Source: an uncultured Cryomorphaceae bacterium (lineage in GTDB: Bacteria; Bacteroidota; Bacteroidia; Flavobacteriales; Schleiferiaceae). From it: a stretch of DNA of 64,000 nucleotides. The stretch lies in assembly GCA_937120475.1 (NCBI GenBank), contig CAKZJV010000007.1, positions 124,001 through 188,000 of the forward strand. Direction: 5' to 3'. The position numbers and the translations under genes were made by a program. This document shows positions 15,954-24,848 of the stretch, piece by piece; the first letter of the stretch is position 1; each line of letters starts with the position of its first letter. Under the pieces are notes generated by a model. It was not told where the DNA came from. It saw only the letters and a list, made by a program, of their open reading frames with translations, and ran no database searches.

Positions 15954-18845
15954 ATGATGAAAAGATTACACCTTCTTGGCCTGTTGCTCCTTTTGGTAGG
16001 GCTGAGTTTTAACGAATTGAGGGGACAAACGATTAATTTTACTACCCCACCATGGTCAACAGACCCTACGAACCCTGTAACTATTTGTCAATGCGATACT
16101 TTTGACATTCGCCCACCTAACAATACATCAATCAGTCATCAACGGGCTTTGCGATATTTTCTAAATCAAAACTTTAACCCGAACACGGAATTCTTCTTTG
16201 AATTTGCTGCTGGAGGTAATTTCCTTAATGCTGATACGCTTGAAGTAATTGATATAGTAAGGGTTGATGCCGGAAATGTGTACATACCGGATACTTTTTC
16301 GGGTCCAGCGCAACACTCGGCTTCAATTATAATTCCTTGTAATGCTACCTTGGGTTCTACATCGTTGAGAATAAGAAATTCAAACGGAACTATCAGTGAT
16401 ACCCTTTACTTTCTGGTAAATAGAATTCCTGACCCTACGCGAATTAAAAGCGTCATTGGAGGTTTCCCTAATCCCTATACCGTTGCTCTTAATGATTGGG
16501 GTTTTTGTGAAGGGGATTCTGTCATTTTAGAAGCCGAACAACAAACCGGTGCTAACTACCAATGGTTGAGAAACGGGGTGCCTATAGTTGGGGAAACGGA
16601 CACGATTTACGTGGTAAGAAGTTCGGGAATTTATGGGCTAAGAGTTGATCTTGGTGCTTGTTCAAGGGAATCCAGAGATACACTGATCAACGCCTTTAAA
16701 CCACCAACAAATATTGAGTTTATACCTAGTGCCAGGGCTTTTCAAATCGATAATCCGGATATTACCAATGTTTCGCGTGATGACTCGATCATGTTTTGTG
16801 AAAATGTTACGGTAACACTGGAGGCACCAATCCCGCCTCCACCTGGAGTTACCTTTTCGTATCAATGGTTAACCGATACGATTGACCCCAATAGTGGTAA
16901 CCCGGTTTTCTTTCCGGTGGATACTGTTTCGGCCGGTTTTCCCCGTTCAGACACCAGCCAAACGGTGGTTATCGATAGCAGCCTGATCTCCTTCAGAGGT
17001 GGTGTGGCCAACATTTACCTGGCCGTAGATGATGGCTTTTGTGTTGATACTTCCGACTTTCCCATCATACTATTTATGGATAGCGTACCTGAAACCAGGG
17101 TAGCCAATCGCTTATGGGCAGGTGGTGCTTTATTACCATCGGCATTCAACTCTGATGTATGTATGAAAGAAGATTCGTTGCAGTTGATATCTTCTTACGT
17201 AGCACCGAATATTCGCTATCAGTGGCAACGCTCCCTCAACGGTACTTCCTGGACTAATTTACCCAGTACCAGTAACCCGGATGAGGTAGGTACCCAAAGA
17301 GTTTTGGAAGTGGATACCGGTTATAACCCTAAACCAACACCCACCATTACCTATTACCGCTTACGCACCACTACGGTAACTCCGTTTAATGGCGATGTGG
17401 TATGCAGCTATACATCGGATAGTGTAAGGGTAAGGTGGTTGCCCGATTACCGGATTGAGGTGACTCCCGGCCAACCGCAGGCTACCTTTATTGCTCCTGA
17501 CACTGTAAGCCTTTGCGCCATTGACAGTGTACAAATAAGGGGACCGATAAGCCCCAACTCTTTTACCTTACCTTACGATTACTCCTGGTTTAAGGATACC
17601 GTGAATGCCATAGGGCAAACCGTAAAAACCCCTACCGGGCCCAACGATACCCTTCGCGCTCTTACGGTGGATCAAAGTGGTTCTTATTACATAGTTTTTG
17701 ATGATGGTATATGTATAGATACTTCCCGCGCCATTTACGTGTATGTGGATACGATACCCCGCACCAATTTGGTATCCAGGCCTTTTGCCGGTATTCCTCC
17801 GAAGCCCGACCCCTTCGACCGTTGTTTGTATGACTCCGTACAAATTACGGCTACCGATACGGTAATACCGGGATGGGATTATCAATGGCAGCAATATATT
17901 GATGGTACCATCGGTTGGATTGACCTGGCAGCCGATACCAACCCGTCTATTGTAGTAGATACCAGCTATACTCCAATACGTGATACCATGTATTTCCGTT
18001 TGGTGATCAATTACACCAACCGTTTTGGTTTGCCCGGTTGCGAATTTATTTCGGACAGCGTTCAGGTACGCTTTTATGAATTGCCCGAAGTAACCTTTTT
18101 CCCGAGCGATTCCGTAGGACTCTGTAGTGGAGAAGATGTAAGGGTAGTGGCCGAGGGTAACGCTCTGAGCTACCGATGGGCCGATGGACCCTTAGGAGCT
18201 TCGCGGGTATTTACCAATACCGGTACCTATACACTGATAGCGGTGGGTGTTAATAATTGCGAAAAAGAGTACGAGGTAGATATCTATGACATTACGGTGC
18301 AGGCCAATGCAGGTTCCGACCGAACCGTAGTTTCCGGTGAAGAAGTGAACCTCAGTGCTTCCGGAGGAACTTTTTACCGATGGTTTGCCAATAAACCGTT
18401 GGCCTTTAGCAATAATGAATCTCCCAATACGATAGTTGAAAAGGTATTGGAAGACGATGTGCTGGCCGATACGGTTATCGTGTATGTTACAGTTACCGGA
18501 GATGACGGTTGTTCTGATACCGATTCGCTCACCTTAGTAATTAATAGTGCTCGCGGCAAAGACCTGGTACTTCTGGAAAGAGCCTATAACCTGTTTACGC
18601 CCAACGGAGATACCCGAAACGATGTTTGGGATATCACAGATATTGTAAATGAAGCTACCGGGTGTGGCATTGTGATCATGAATCGCTGGGGTTCTACACT
18701 CTACGAAGAAGATGATTTTCAGGGTGTATGGGATGGTACTGACTCCGGTGGTAACCCACTCCCCGATGGTACCTATTATTATATTTTAACCTGTGACGAT
18801 GAAGTACTCCTGAAGAGTGCGGTAACTATAATCAGAAATGAATAA
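15954..18845 (+). CDS. large secreted protein with type B (CHU_C / gliding-associated) T9SS sorting domain
   Basis: A 963-aa surface or secreted protein. Signal peptide is residues 1-24 (MMKRLHLLGLLLLLVGL core). The body contains several Ig-like or PKD-like modules, each with a Tyr-x-Trp core (YQWLRNG, YQWLTDT, YQWQRSL, YSWFKDT, YQWQQYI), and paired cysteines. The C-terminal ~90 residues are a type B sorting domain: NLFTPNGDTRNDVW, IMNRWGSTLYE and DGTYYYIL. Type B cargos typically need a cognate PorP/SprF protein. Here one overlaps the stop codon by 8 nt, a strong sign of a functional pair. Probably an adhesin or surface polymer; the ligand is unknown. The first ~850 bp are more AT-rich than the rest. 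Confidence 0.9.
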   Translation: MMKRLHLLGLLLLLVGLSFNELRGQTINFTTPPWSTDPTNPVTICQCDTFDIRPPNNTSISHQRALRYFLNQNFNPNTEFFFEFAAGGNFLNADTLEVIDIVRVDAGNVYIPDTFSGPAQHSASIIIPCNATLGSTSLRIRNSNGTISDTLYFLVNRIPDPTRIKSVIGGFPNPYTVALNDWGFCEGDSVILEAEQQTGANYQWLRNGVPIVGETDTIYVVRSSGIYGLRVDLGACSRESRDTLINAFKPPTNIEFIPSARAFQIDNPDITNVSRDDSIMFCENVTVTLEAPIPPPPGVTFSYQWLTDTIDPNSGNPVFFPVDTVSAGFPRSDTSQTVVIDSSLISFRGGVANIYLAVDDGFCVDTSDFPIILFMDSVPETRVANRLWAGGALLPSAFNSDVCMKEDSLQLISSYVAPNIRYQWQRSLNGTSWTNLPSTSNPDEVGTQRVLEVDTGYNPKPTPTITYYRLRTTTVTPFNGDVVCSYTSDSVRVRWLPDYRIEVTPGQPQATFIAPDTVSLCAIDSVQIRGPISPNSFTLPYDYSWFKDTVNAIGQTVKTPTGPNDTLRALTVDQSGSYYIVFDDGICIDTSRAIYVYVDTIPRTNLVSRPFAGIPPKPDPFDRCLYDSVQITATDTVIPGWDYQWQQYIDGTIGWIDLAADTNPSIVVDTSYTPIRDTMYFRLVINYTNRFGLPGCEFISDSVQVRFYELPEVTFFPSDSVGLCSGEDVRVVAEGNALSYRWADGPLGASRVFTNTGTYTLIAVGVNNCEKEYEVDIYDITVQANAGSDRTVVSGEEVNLSASGGTFYRWFANKPLAFSNNESPNTIVEKVLEDDVLADTVIVYVTVTGDDGCSDTDSLTLVINSARGKDLVLLERAYNLFTPNGDTRNDVWDITDIVNEATGCGIVIMNRWGSTLYEEDDFQGVWDGTDSGGNPLPDGTYYYILTCDDEVLLKSAVTIIRNE

Positions 18846-20352
18846 GACCTTGACTATGAAAAAGCTAATCCTTTCAATAATCATCTTGGTAGCTGGTCTT
18901 CAGGTTAAGGCACAGCAAATACCACTTTACAGTAATTACTTTTTTACTCCGTATATCTACAACCCGGCCCAGAGCGGTAAGGAAGGTTCCACCGAACTTA
19001 CCCTATTGCACCGCAGGCAGTGGACCGATATACAGGGGGCACCGGAAACCTCGGCTTTGGCCATAAACGGTTCCCTTAACGAAGAGAAGGTAGGGTGGAG
19101 TGTTTACGGATATCGCGATGTAACCGACATCATTTCGCGAGTGGGTATTTACGGTAACTATGCTTACCGGGTAAACCTGGCGGATAATATTACGCTGGCC
19201 TTCGGTTTGGGGGCGGGTTACCTCAATAACCAGATCGATCAGAGTGCTATCCGTGCACGTGATGATGAAGCTATTATTACCGTTACTACCGATAACCGCG
19301 GCAATTTCGACCTGAATGCCGGTATTGATCTTGAGATTGGGAACTTCACCCTGGGTGCTGCGGCACCTCAACTGTTGGGGCAGTCTATCAAATACACTGA
19401 GAACACGGACCGACCGGTGAATTACAGTCTTTTGCGCCATTACGTGGCCACCGCCCGTTATGACTTTCCCTTTGAGGGTGATGACAATGTGCTTTCCCCC
19501 ATGGTTATGGTAAAAGCGGCCAGGAATGTACCTATACAGGTAGATGCCGGTTTACTCTTCAGTTTGAGAAATTTCGGTTATATAGGGGCTATGTACCGTT
19601 CGGAGTATGCCGTAACGGGTAATGTAGGTATTAACCTTACGGAGCAACTTACGCTGGGCTATGCTTACGATTTTTCACTTAGCGATTACTCCGCTGACCT
19701 GGGTACTTCCCACGAGTTTATGCTTACTTATCGCTTTGGTAGCGACAAGAAAAACGAGCGTCTTGAAAACGAGATCAAGCGTTTGAAACAACAGCAGCGC
19801 AGGCAAAAGGATGAAGTGGAGGAAATTGTAAACGAGCGTTTGGAAGAGTTTGAAGATCAATACAAACGGGATATTGAGAAAAAGGTGGATGAAGCCACCC
19901 AGGACGCACAGAACAACCAGAATAACCAGAGCGGTAATGCCACCGGTAATACCAATACCGGCAACACCGGAGGAAATAATACTGGTAACGCCAACAATGG
20001 TAACCCGCGCGGAAACAATACCGACCCTGCTAACAACAACCAGGGTAACTTTAACAACCAGCCCGGTGACGTACCAGGGTTCAATGCAGCCAACCAAGCT
20101 AATAATGTACAACCCGGTTCACAGGGTTATTACGTAACGGCCGGTGTGTTCAGTAGCCAGCAAAACGCTGAGAAAATGGTTCGTAAGCTAGGTAGCCAGG
20201 GCTTGAATGCCCGTTACTTCCAGGATCAGGGTAATTATTACTATTACGTATATCTCCTGAAGTTCAATAATTACCAGCAGGCCGATGCTGCCAAGAGCAG
20301 CGGATTGAATGGGTCTTACTCTGGTGACCTTTGGATTAAGATTGTGGAATAA
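18838..20352 (+). CDS. PorP/SprF-family T9SS outer-membrane protein fused to a SPOR domain
   Basis: A 504-aa fusion. After a signal peptide (MKKLILSIIILVAGLQVKA, from an alternative start at 18856), residues about 25-300 are a PorP/SprF beta-barrel. Its landmark is the opening QIPLYSNYFFTPYIYNPAQSG, and the following strands end in HEFMLTYRFG. Residues about 301-355 form a charged coiled coil. Residues about 358-424 are an Asn/Gly/Thr-rich linker. Residues about 428-504 are a SPOR domain (YYVTAGVFSSQQNAEKMV, then YYYYVYLLKF). PorP/SprF proteins help transport or retain type B cargos; SPOR domains bind peptidoglycan lacking stem peptides. Ordinary PorP proteins are ~300 aa and end after the barrel. 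The gene is coupled to its likely cargo gene upstream. Confidence 0.9.
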   Translation: MNKTLTMKKLILSIIILVAGLQVKAQQIPLYSNYFFTPYIYNPAQSGKEGSTELTLLHRRQWTDIQGAPETSALAINGSLNEEKVGWSVYGYRDVTDIISRVGIYGNYAYRVNLADNITLAFGLGAGYLNNQIDQSAIRARDDEAIITVTTDNRGNFDLNAGIDLEIGNFTLGAAAPQLLGQSIKYTENTDRPVNYSLLRHYVATARYDFPFEGDDNVLSPMVMVKAARNVPIQVDAGLLFSLRNFGYIGAMYRSEYAVTGNVGINLTEQLTLGYAYDFSLSDYSADLGTSHEFMLTYRFGSDKKNERLENEIKRLKQQQRRQKDEVEEIVNERLEEFEDQYKRDIEKKVDEATQDAQNNQNNQSGNATGNTNTGNTGGNNTGNANNGNPRGNNTDPANNNQGNFNNQPGDVPGFNAANQANNVQPGSQGYYVTAGVFSSQQNAEKMVRKLGSQGLNARYFQDQGNYYYYVYLLKFNNYQQADAAKSSGLNGSYSGDLWIKIVE

Positions 20353-20373
20353 CCTTTAGTTAAAAGGATAAAT

Positions 20374-20405
20374 AAAAAAGGAGGCTTGAAAAAGCCTCCT
20401 TTTTT
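20374..20405 (+). terminator. bidirectional rho-independent terminator
   Basis: An 8-bp GC-rich core (ggaggctt at 20380-20387 with aagcctcc at 20392-20399) and GAAA tetraloop, flanked by six A on the left and six T on the right. It serves both the PorP-SPOR gene and the convergent DinB-like gene, whose stop codon lies in the T run. Confidence 0.92.
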
Positions 20406-20994
20406 ATTGTTTGGCACGAATGTCCGCAGCCAGCTTTTGCGCCTGTACGATGTGCCTTTGCGTATGAGCCGTTATAAAACCCAGGGCATCGCCCAGGGGT
20501 AGCTTTATAAAAGGCAAGAGGGTTTTAACGTTTACGGACTGTATGGCCTTATCTTCCATTTTCTCCGCCAGCGCTATCAACTGTTCCATACTCTCAATAA
20601 AATCCTGGAAAACCACCTGAGCTACTAAAACCCGTCCTTTTTTTTGATGGTATAGAGGGTTAATCTTCCTGAAGGTGGGGATTTTCCGGATGTTGCCTTT
20701 TTGGTCCGGTCGCATGGACTGTATGCTTTTTTTGCCTAGCCAGGAGTGCGAAAAGCGATCGTCCGTAGCGTCCGGTGCATTTTCCAAACCCTGCTCAAAC
20801 GACTTTATATAAAAGTAATTGACCAGGTTCAGGTGTTCAAAAACATCAATGATACTCCATTTATTAGCAGCGGAGCGTTGTTCAAGGTCTTCAGGCTCCA
20901 GGTAATAAAACTCCCGGAGCGCATTTCCCTTGTAATTCAGCAACTCACGCCTCAATTCCCGCAGGTAAGAAATTCGGGAAATGATTGTACTCAT
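20404..20994 (-). CDS. DinB/YfiT-like four-helix bundle protein
   Basis: A 196-aa protein of the DinB superfamily. The helical bundle shows the typical metal-ligand histidines: one in the NKWSIIDVFEHLNLVN helix and a pair in the C-terminal AHTQRHIVQAQK helix. The three His pattern is that of metal-dependent thiol (for example bacillithiol) transferases or related hydrolases. Actual substrates of most DinB members are unknown, and the gene is not evidently damage-induced here. It stands alone, facing the PorP-SPOR gene and sharing its terminator. Confidence 0.8.
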   Translation of the reverse strand: MSTIISRISYLRELRRELLNYKGNALREFYYLEPEDLEQRSAANKWSIIDVFEHLNLVNYFYIKSFEQGLENAPDATDDRFSHSWLGKKSIQSMRPDQKGNIRKIPTFRKINPLYHQKKGRVLVAQVVFQDFIESMEQLIALAEKMEDKAIQSVNVKTLLPFIKLPLGDALGFITAHTQRHIVQAQKLAADIRAKQ

Positions 20995-21009
20995 AAAAGT
21001 ATTTTAAAA

Positions 21010-21039
21010 TTGAATATTTTAAATAAAACTCTATATTTG
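21010..21039 (+). promoter_or_regulatory. canonical Bacteroidota promoter (-33/-7) for the NUMOD4-HNH gene
   Basis: TTG at 21010-21012 and a perfect -7 element TATATTTG at 21032-21039 are separated by 19 nt, which fits the Bacteroidota housekeeping promoter. Predicted transcription would begin near 21045, leaving a leader of about 90 nt before the gene start at 21137. This is the best promoter in the window. Confidence 0.65.
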
Positions 21040-21136
21040 TCTAAGTTAAGCCACGAGAAATTAAACAGAAATAACTGATTAGCGTCTTTTTAGCTTTTTC
21101 CAGAAAATAGGCGCGTTAAACAATACTGGCTAAATT

Positions 21137-21709
21137 ATGACTTTTACTGAGAGTGTGCAGGACTATTGCGATGAAGTATGGAGAGTGGTAAAATTCAAGG
21201 ATATCCATCCTGATGAACAATACGAAGTTTCCAACCACGGACGAATCCGTTTATTTAAAAAAGACAAAGGCTGCTGGCGCGTATTGCGAACTGCTAATGT
21301 AGGCGGATACCGTTATTTTTCCTTTAAATCTGCCATTCACTGGAAAGTGCGAAAAACGAAGGCTGTACACCGCTTAGTGGCTAAGGAATTTTGCCGTGAA
21401 GTAGAAGGCGCCAGGTTCGTGATTCACCTGGATTACGATAAATCCAACAACTACCATAAAAACCTGCGTTGGGTAACCCAAAAGGAGCTTACGGAGCATA
21501 ATAAGCGTAATCCCAACGTGCAAAACGCGGTAAGGAAAAATGTGATTACCAATCAAAAGCTTACGGAAACCGATGTAATACGTTTGAAGAAGAAATTACA
21601 ACGAGGCAACAACAAGCTTTATAAACTGGCCAAGGAGTTCGGAATAACCCACACGCAGCTCAACCGCATTCGTAAAGGGGAGAACTGGGCGCATGTGAAG
21701 GTTTCCTGA
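21137..21709 (+). CDS. NUMOD4-HNH protein with C-terminal DNA-binding helix-turn-helix
   Basis: A 190-aa protein built like a homing endonuclease. It has an N-terminal NUMOD4 motif (about 13-60, EVWRVVKFKD then YEVSNHGRIR), an HNH nuclease core (about 80-115: VHRLVAKEFC, then the His97/Asn104/Asn109 stretch ending KNLRWVT), and a C-terminal helix-turn-helix (about 142-186, LTETDVIRLKKKL and ITHTQLNRIRKGENW). Active-site residues look intact. It is not inside an intron, intein or phage; it stands alone between two housekeeping genes with a strong promoter of its own. It may be a free-standing nuclease or a domesticated DNA-binding regulator; I cannot decide which. Confidence 0.85.
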   Translation: MTFTESVQDYCDEVWRVVKFKDIHPDEQYEVSNHGRIRLFKKDKGCWRVLRTANVGGYRYFSFKSAIHWKVRKTKAVHRLVAKEFCREVEGARFVIHLDYDKSNNYHKNLRWVTQKELTEHNKRNPNVQNAVRKNVITNQKLTETDVIRLKKKLQRGNNKLYKLAKEFGITHTQLNRIRKGENWAHVKVS

Positions 21710-21804
21710 TTTAATTCAATTTTTCCCAATTTACTTTTTTAGCAGGTATTTAAACTTTTCTTTTGCGGATTGATTAAGAGATAAATTCCGTAAAAAAATA
21801 GTCC

Positions 21805-23835
21805 ATGAATCCTTTATTGCGTGATTTCGAAACGCCCTTTGAAACCACTCCTTTTAATACTATTTCCGAAGCGCATTTTTTGCCGGCCCTTAAAGAATGT
21901 ATTAAGGTGGCCAGGAGGGAAATACAGGACATTACCGATAACCAAGCCAGTCCCGATTTTGAAAACACCATTGAAGCCATGGAAAATACTGGCGAGTGGG
22001 TGGGGCGAACGGCTGAAATTTTCTTCAACCTGCTTTCGGCCGAAACCAATGATGAATTACAAAAAATTTCGCGCGAGTTTTCACCTATGCTTACCGAGTA
22101 TAGTAATGATATCATGCTGAATGAAAAGCTATTTGAGCGGGTACAACAGGTTTACGAGAAACGCGAAACGGAGAGCTTGAACGAAGAGCAGTCCATGCTT
22201 TTGCACAAAACCTATCGGGGCTTTGTGCGGAACGGAGCTCAGCTTAAAGGTAAAGACCGTGAAAGACTACGTGAAATAGACCGTAAACTGGCGGGCCTCT
22301 CACTGCACTTTGGTGAAAACGTATTGCATGAAACCAACGCCTTCGAACTGGTATTGGAGGAAAAAGACCTGGAAGGTTTACCCGAAAGTATAAAGGAAGC
22401 TGCGGAAGAAACGGCCCGGGAGAAGGGTTTGGAAAACAAATGGGTTTTCACCCTCCAGTACCCCAGTTATGTTCCCTTTATAACCTATTCCAGCCGGAGG
22501 GATTTGAGAGAAAAAATGGTAAAGGCTTTCGGTAGCCGTGCTTTTCAGTCCAATGAGCATGATAACCGGCAAATTGTGCTTGAAATAGCGCGGTTGCGTT
22601 TTGAGCGGGCCCGTTTACTCGGTTTTGAAAGTCATGCCGAGTACATTTTACAGGAACGCATGGCCGAATCTCCGCAAAAGGTAAACTCCTTCCTGCATGA
22701 TTTGCTGGAAGCTGCGCGTCCCGCTGCGCAAAAAGAGGTGGAGGGGCTTACCCGCTACGCCAATGAGTTGGACGGCATTGATCAATTGCAGAAATGGGAC
22801 TTTGCCTTTTACAGCGAAAAATTAAAACAAAAGCTCTATGGGATTGACGATGAAACCCTGAAACCTTACTTCAAACTGGAAGAAGTGATCAGAGGAGCCT
22901 TTGAAGTGGCCCATAAGCTGTACGGCATTTCCTTTAAGGAGCGTGACGATATTCAAAAATATCATAAGGATGTGATCACCTACGAAGTACTGGATGATAA
23001 GGGAGACCACCTGGGAATATTTTATGCCGACTTTTTCCCCCGTAAGGGTAAGCGCAACGGGGCCTGGATGACTTCCTACCGCGGCCAGAAAAAGCTAAAC
23101 GGGGTTGACATTCGTCCACATATCAGCATAGTATGTAACTTTTCAAAGCCCACCCGCACGAAACCCTCGCTGCTTACCTTCAATGAAGTACTGACCTTGT
23201 TTCATGAATTCGGGCATAGCCTGCACGGTATTATGGCCAATGGCCAATACAGCAGCCTTAGCGGAACCAATGTGTATTGGGACTTTGTAGAATTACCTTC
23301 ACAGGTAATGGAAAACTGGTGTTACCAAAAGGAGTGTCTGGACTTGTTTGCCCACCACTATGAAACCAATGAGGCCATTCCCGCTGAGCTGGTGGAAAAA
23401 TTACGCAAGAGTGCCACTTTTATGGAAGGATACGCCACCGTTCGGCAAATAGGACTCGCCACTTTGGATATGGCCTGGCACGCCAAAAACCCACAAAAAA
23501 TAGAAAAGGTAGGCGAGTACGAGGAAGAGGTGCTGAAAGACATGGAACTCTTGCCGTGGATAGCCACCAGCAATACTTCCTGTGGCTTTTCCCACATTTT
23601 CCAGGGAGGTTATTCAGCCGGTTATTACAGTTATAAATGGGCCGAGGTACTGGATGCCGATGCCTTTGAATATTTCCAGGAAAAAGGAATTTTCAATGCC
23701 GAGGTAGCCGGTAAATTCAAAGGACTACTCTCCGCAGGCGGCACGCGCCATCCCGCGGAATTGTATCGTGATTTCCGGGGTAAGGACCCCGACCCGAAAG
23801 CCCTTTTGCGCAGAGCAGGGCTTGTAAAGGTATAA
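21805..23835 (+). CDS. dcp: M3-family zinc metallopeptidase (peptidyl-dipeptidase Dcp / oligopeptidase A type)
   Basis: A 676-aa cytoplasmic thimet-type oligopeptidase that trims peptides released by proteases. The zinc site is HEFGH, with His467, Glu468 and His471, and a third ligand Glu496 in DFVELPSQ. Conserved flanks are GIFYADFFPRKGKR upstream and GYSAGYYSYKWAEVL downstream, as in Dcp/OpdA. No signal peptide is present. The opening NPLLRDFETPFETTPFNTI is typical of Dcp. Length is normal (680-700 for the family). It is followed by a perfect 13-bp hairpin. Dcp rather than OpdA is my preference, but these two subfamilies are hard to separate by eye. Confidence 0.9.
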   Translation: MNPLLRDFETPFETTPFNTISEAHFLPALKECIKVARREIQDITDNQASPDFENTIEAMENTGEWVGRTAEIFFNLLSAETNDELQKISREFSPMLTEYSNDIMLNEKLFERVQQVYEKRETESLNEEQSMLLHKTYRGFVRNGAQLKGKDRERLREIDRKLAGLSLHFGENVLHETNAFELVLEEKDLEGLPESIKEAAEETAREKGLENKWVFTLQYPSYVPFITYSSRRDLREKMVKAFGSRAFQSNEHDNRQIVLEIARLRFERARLLGFESHAEYILQERMAESPQKVNSFLHDLLEAARPAAQKEVEGLTRYANELDGIDQLQKWDFAFYSEKLKQKLYGIDDETLKPYFKLEEVIRGAFEVAHKLYGISFKERDDIQKYHKDVITYEVLDDKGDHLGIFYADFFPRKGKRNGAWMTSYRGQKKLNGVDIRPHISIVCNFSKPTRTKPSLLTFNEVLTLFHEFGHSLHGIMANGQYSSLSGTNVYWDFVELPSQVMENWCYQKECLDLFAHHYETNEAIPAELVEKLRKSATFMEGYATVRQIGLATLDMAWHAKNPQKIEKVGEYEEEVLKDMELLPWIATSNTSCGFSHIFQGGYSAGYYSYKWAEVLDADAFEYFQEKGIFNAEVAGKFKGLLSAGGTRHPAELYRDFRGKDPDPKALLRRAGLVKV

Positions 23836-23843
23836 AACACAAG

Positions 23844-23872
23844 GGCCGGATTCGCTACCAGCGAATCCGGCC
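23844..23872 (+). terminator. perfect 13-bp hairpin after the M3 peptidase gene
   Basis: ggccggattcgct at 23844-23856 pairs without mismatch to agcgaatccggcc at 23860-23872, with a 3-nt loop. It starts 9 nt after the stop. There is no T run, so it may be a transcript-stabilising hairpin rather than a true intrinsic terminator. The rest of the gap to 24086 holds only short GC-rich inverted repeats and no gene. Confidence 0.55.
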
Positions 23873-24086
23873 TATGCCTTAACATTATTCATCAACATCC
23901 AGGCATCGCATGTATCTTAACCGGGAAAATTCGCCTTCCGGGCGAGTTGGGTGTGGATTAAAATAAGGGAACGCAAACGGCCCAGGCATCCCGAGGCCTG
24001 CCCATTTTTGATCCGTATTGCTGCAAAGCCGGGTTTTAGAGTAAACCCACCGTTGAAATGCTTTAATTTGCCCTAGCTACAGCACT

Positions 24087-24848
24087 ATGGTTAAGCCTAA
24101 AAAACATCTCGGCCAGCACTTTTTAAAAGATGAGTCCATTGCGGAAAGAATTGCCGGAATTCTTTCGGGCCAAGGCTATGAGCAGATCATGGAGATTGGT
24201 CCGGGTACGGGTGTGCTTACCCGTTTTTTGCTGCAAAGGCCCGAAGAGCTTTACGTGGTGGAACTGGATTCCGAGTCGGTGGTTTTCCTGGAGCAAAATT
24301 TTCCGCAGTTGCAGCAACACATTCTACCGGCCGATTTTTTGAAACTGGATATCGAAAAGCAAATGGTAAAACCCTTTGCGGTTATAGGAAACTTCCCGTA
24401 CAACATCTCCAGCCAGATTGTATTTAAAATTCTTGAAAACCGCCACCGGATACCGGAGTTTGGAGGGATGTTTCAAAAGGAAGTTGCCGAGCGCATTGTG
24501 GCCGGTCCGGGTAGTAAAACGTACGGCATACTCAGTGTTTTAACCGCAGCCTATTATGAGGGTGAATATCTTTTTACCGTGGAGCCCGGGGTATTTTATC
24601 CCCCGCCCAAAGTGCGGTCCGGGGTAATCCGTTTGAAGCGTAAGGAGAATTACCACTTACCCTGCCATGAAAAAAGCTTTATAAGGGTGGTTAAAAGTGC
24701 GTTTAACCAGCGGAGAAAGACTTTGAGGAATAGCCTTAAATCGCTTAATTTGAGCCTGGAAGCGGTAGAACCGGAACTGCTGAAACTGCGTCCTGAACAA
24801 GTTGACCTGCAAGGGTTTATTCATATCACCAATTGTATTGACCCATGA
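24087..24848 (+). CDS. rsmA: 16S rRNA (adenine(1518)-N6/adenine(1519)-N6)-dimethyltransferase RsmA (KsgA)
   Basis: Dimethylates two adjacent adenines in the 3'-terminal hairpin of 16S rRNA during 30S maturation. Family hallmarks are the start [17 protein letters not shown]-binding motif [14 protein letters not shown], the catalytic motif [14 protein letters not shown], and the C-terminal RNA-binding domain with [12 protein letters not shown]. Length 253 aa is normal. The stop overlaps the mgtE start by 4 nt, making this the first gene of a coupled run extending to 29952. The usual KsgA sequence FQKEVAERI is intact. Confidence 0.96.
   Translation: MVKPKKHLGQHFLKDESIAERIAGILSGQGYEQIMEIGPGTGVLTRFLLQRPEELYVVELDSESVVFLEQNFPQLQQHILPADFLKLDIEKQMVKPFAVIGNFPYNISSQIVFKILENRHRIPEFGGMFQKEVAERIVAGPGSKTYGILSVLTAAYYEGEYLFTVEPGVFYPPPKVRSGVIRLKRKENYHLPCHEKSFIRVVKSAFNQRRKTLRNSLKSLNLSLEAVEPELLKLRPEQVDLQGFIHITNCIDP

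Noticed and set aside
19912-20110. Asn/Gly/Thr-rich repetitive DNA that looks like a direct-repeat array or CRISPR-like region
   Set aside because: It is in frame within the PorP-SPOR gene and codes for a low-complexity linker; repeat units are irregular and there are no uniform spacers.
23844-23872. Strong rho-independent terminator
   Set aside because: The 13-bp hairpin is perfect but no T run follows, so it is listed only as a possible terminator.
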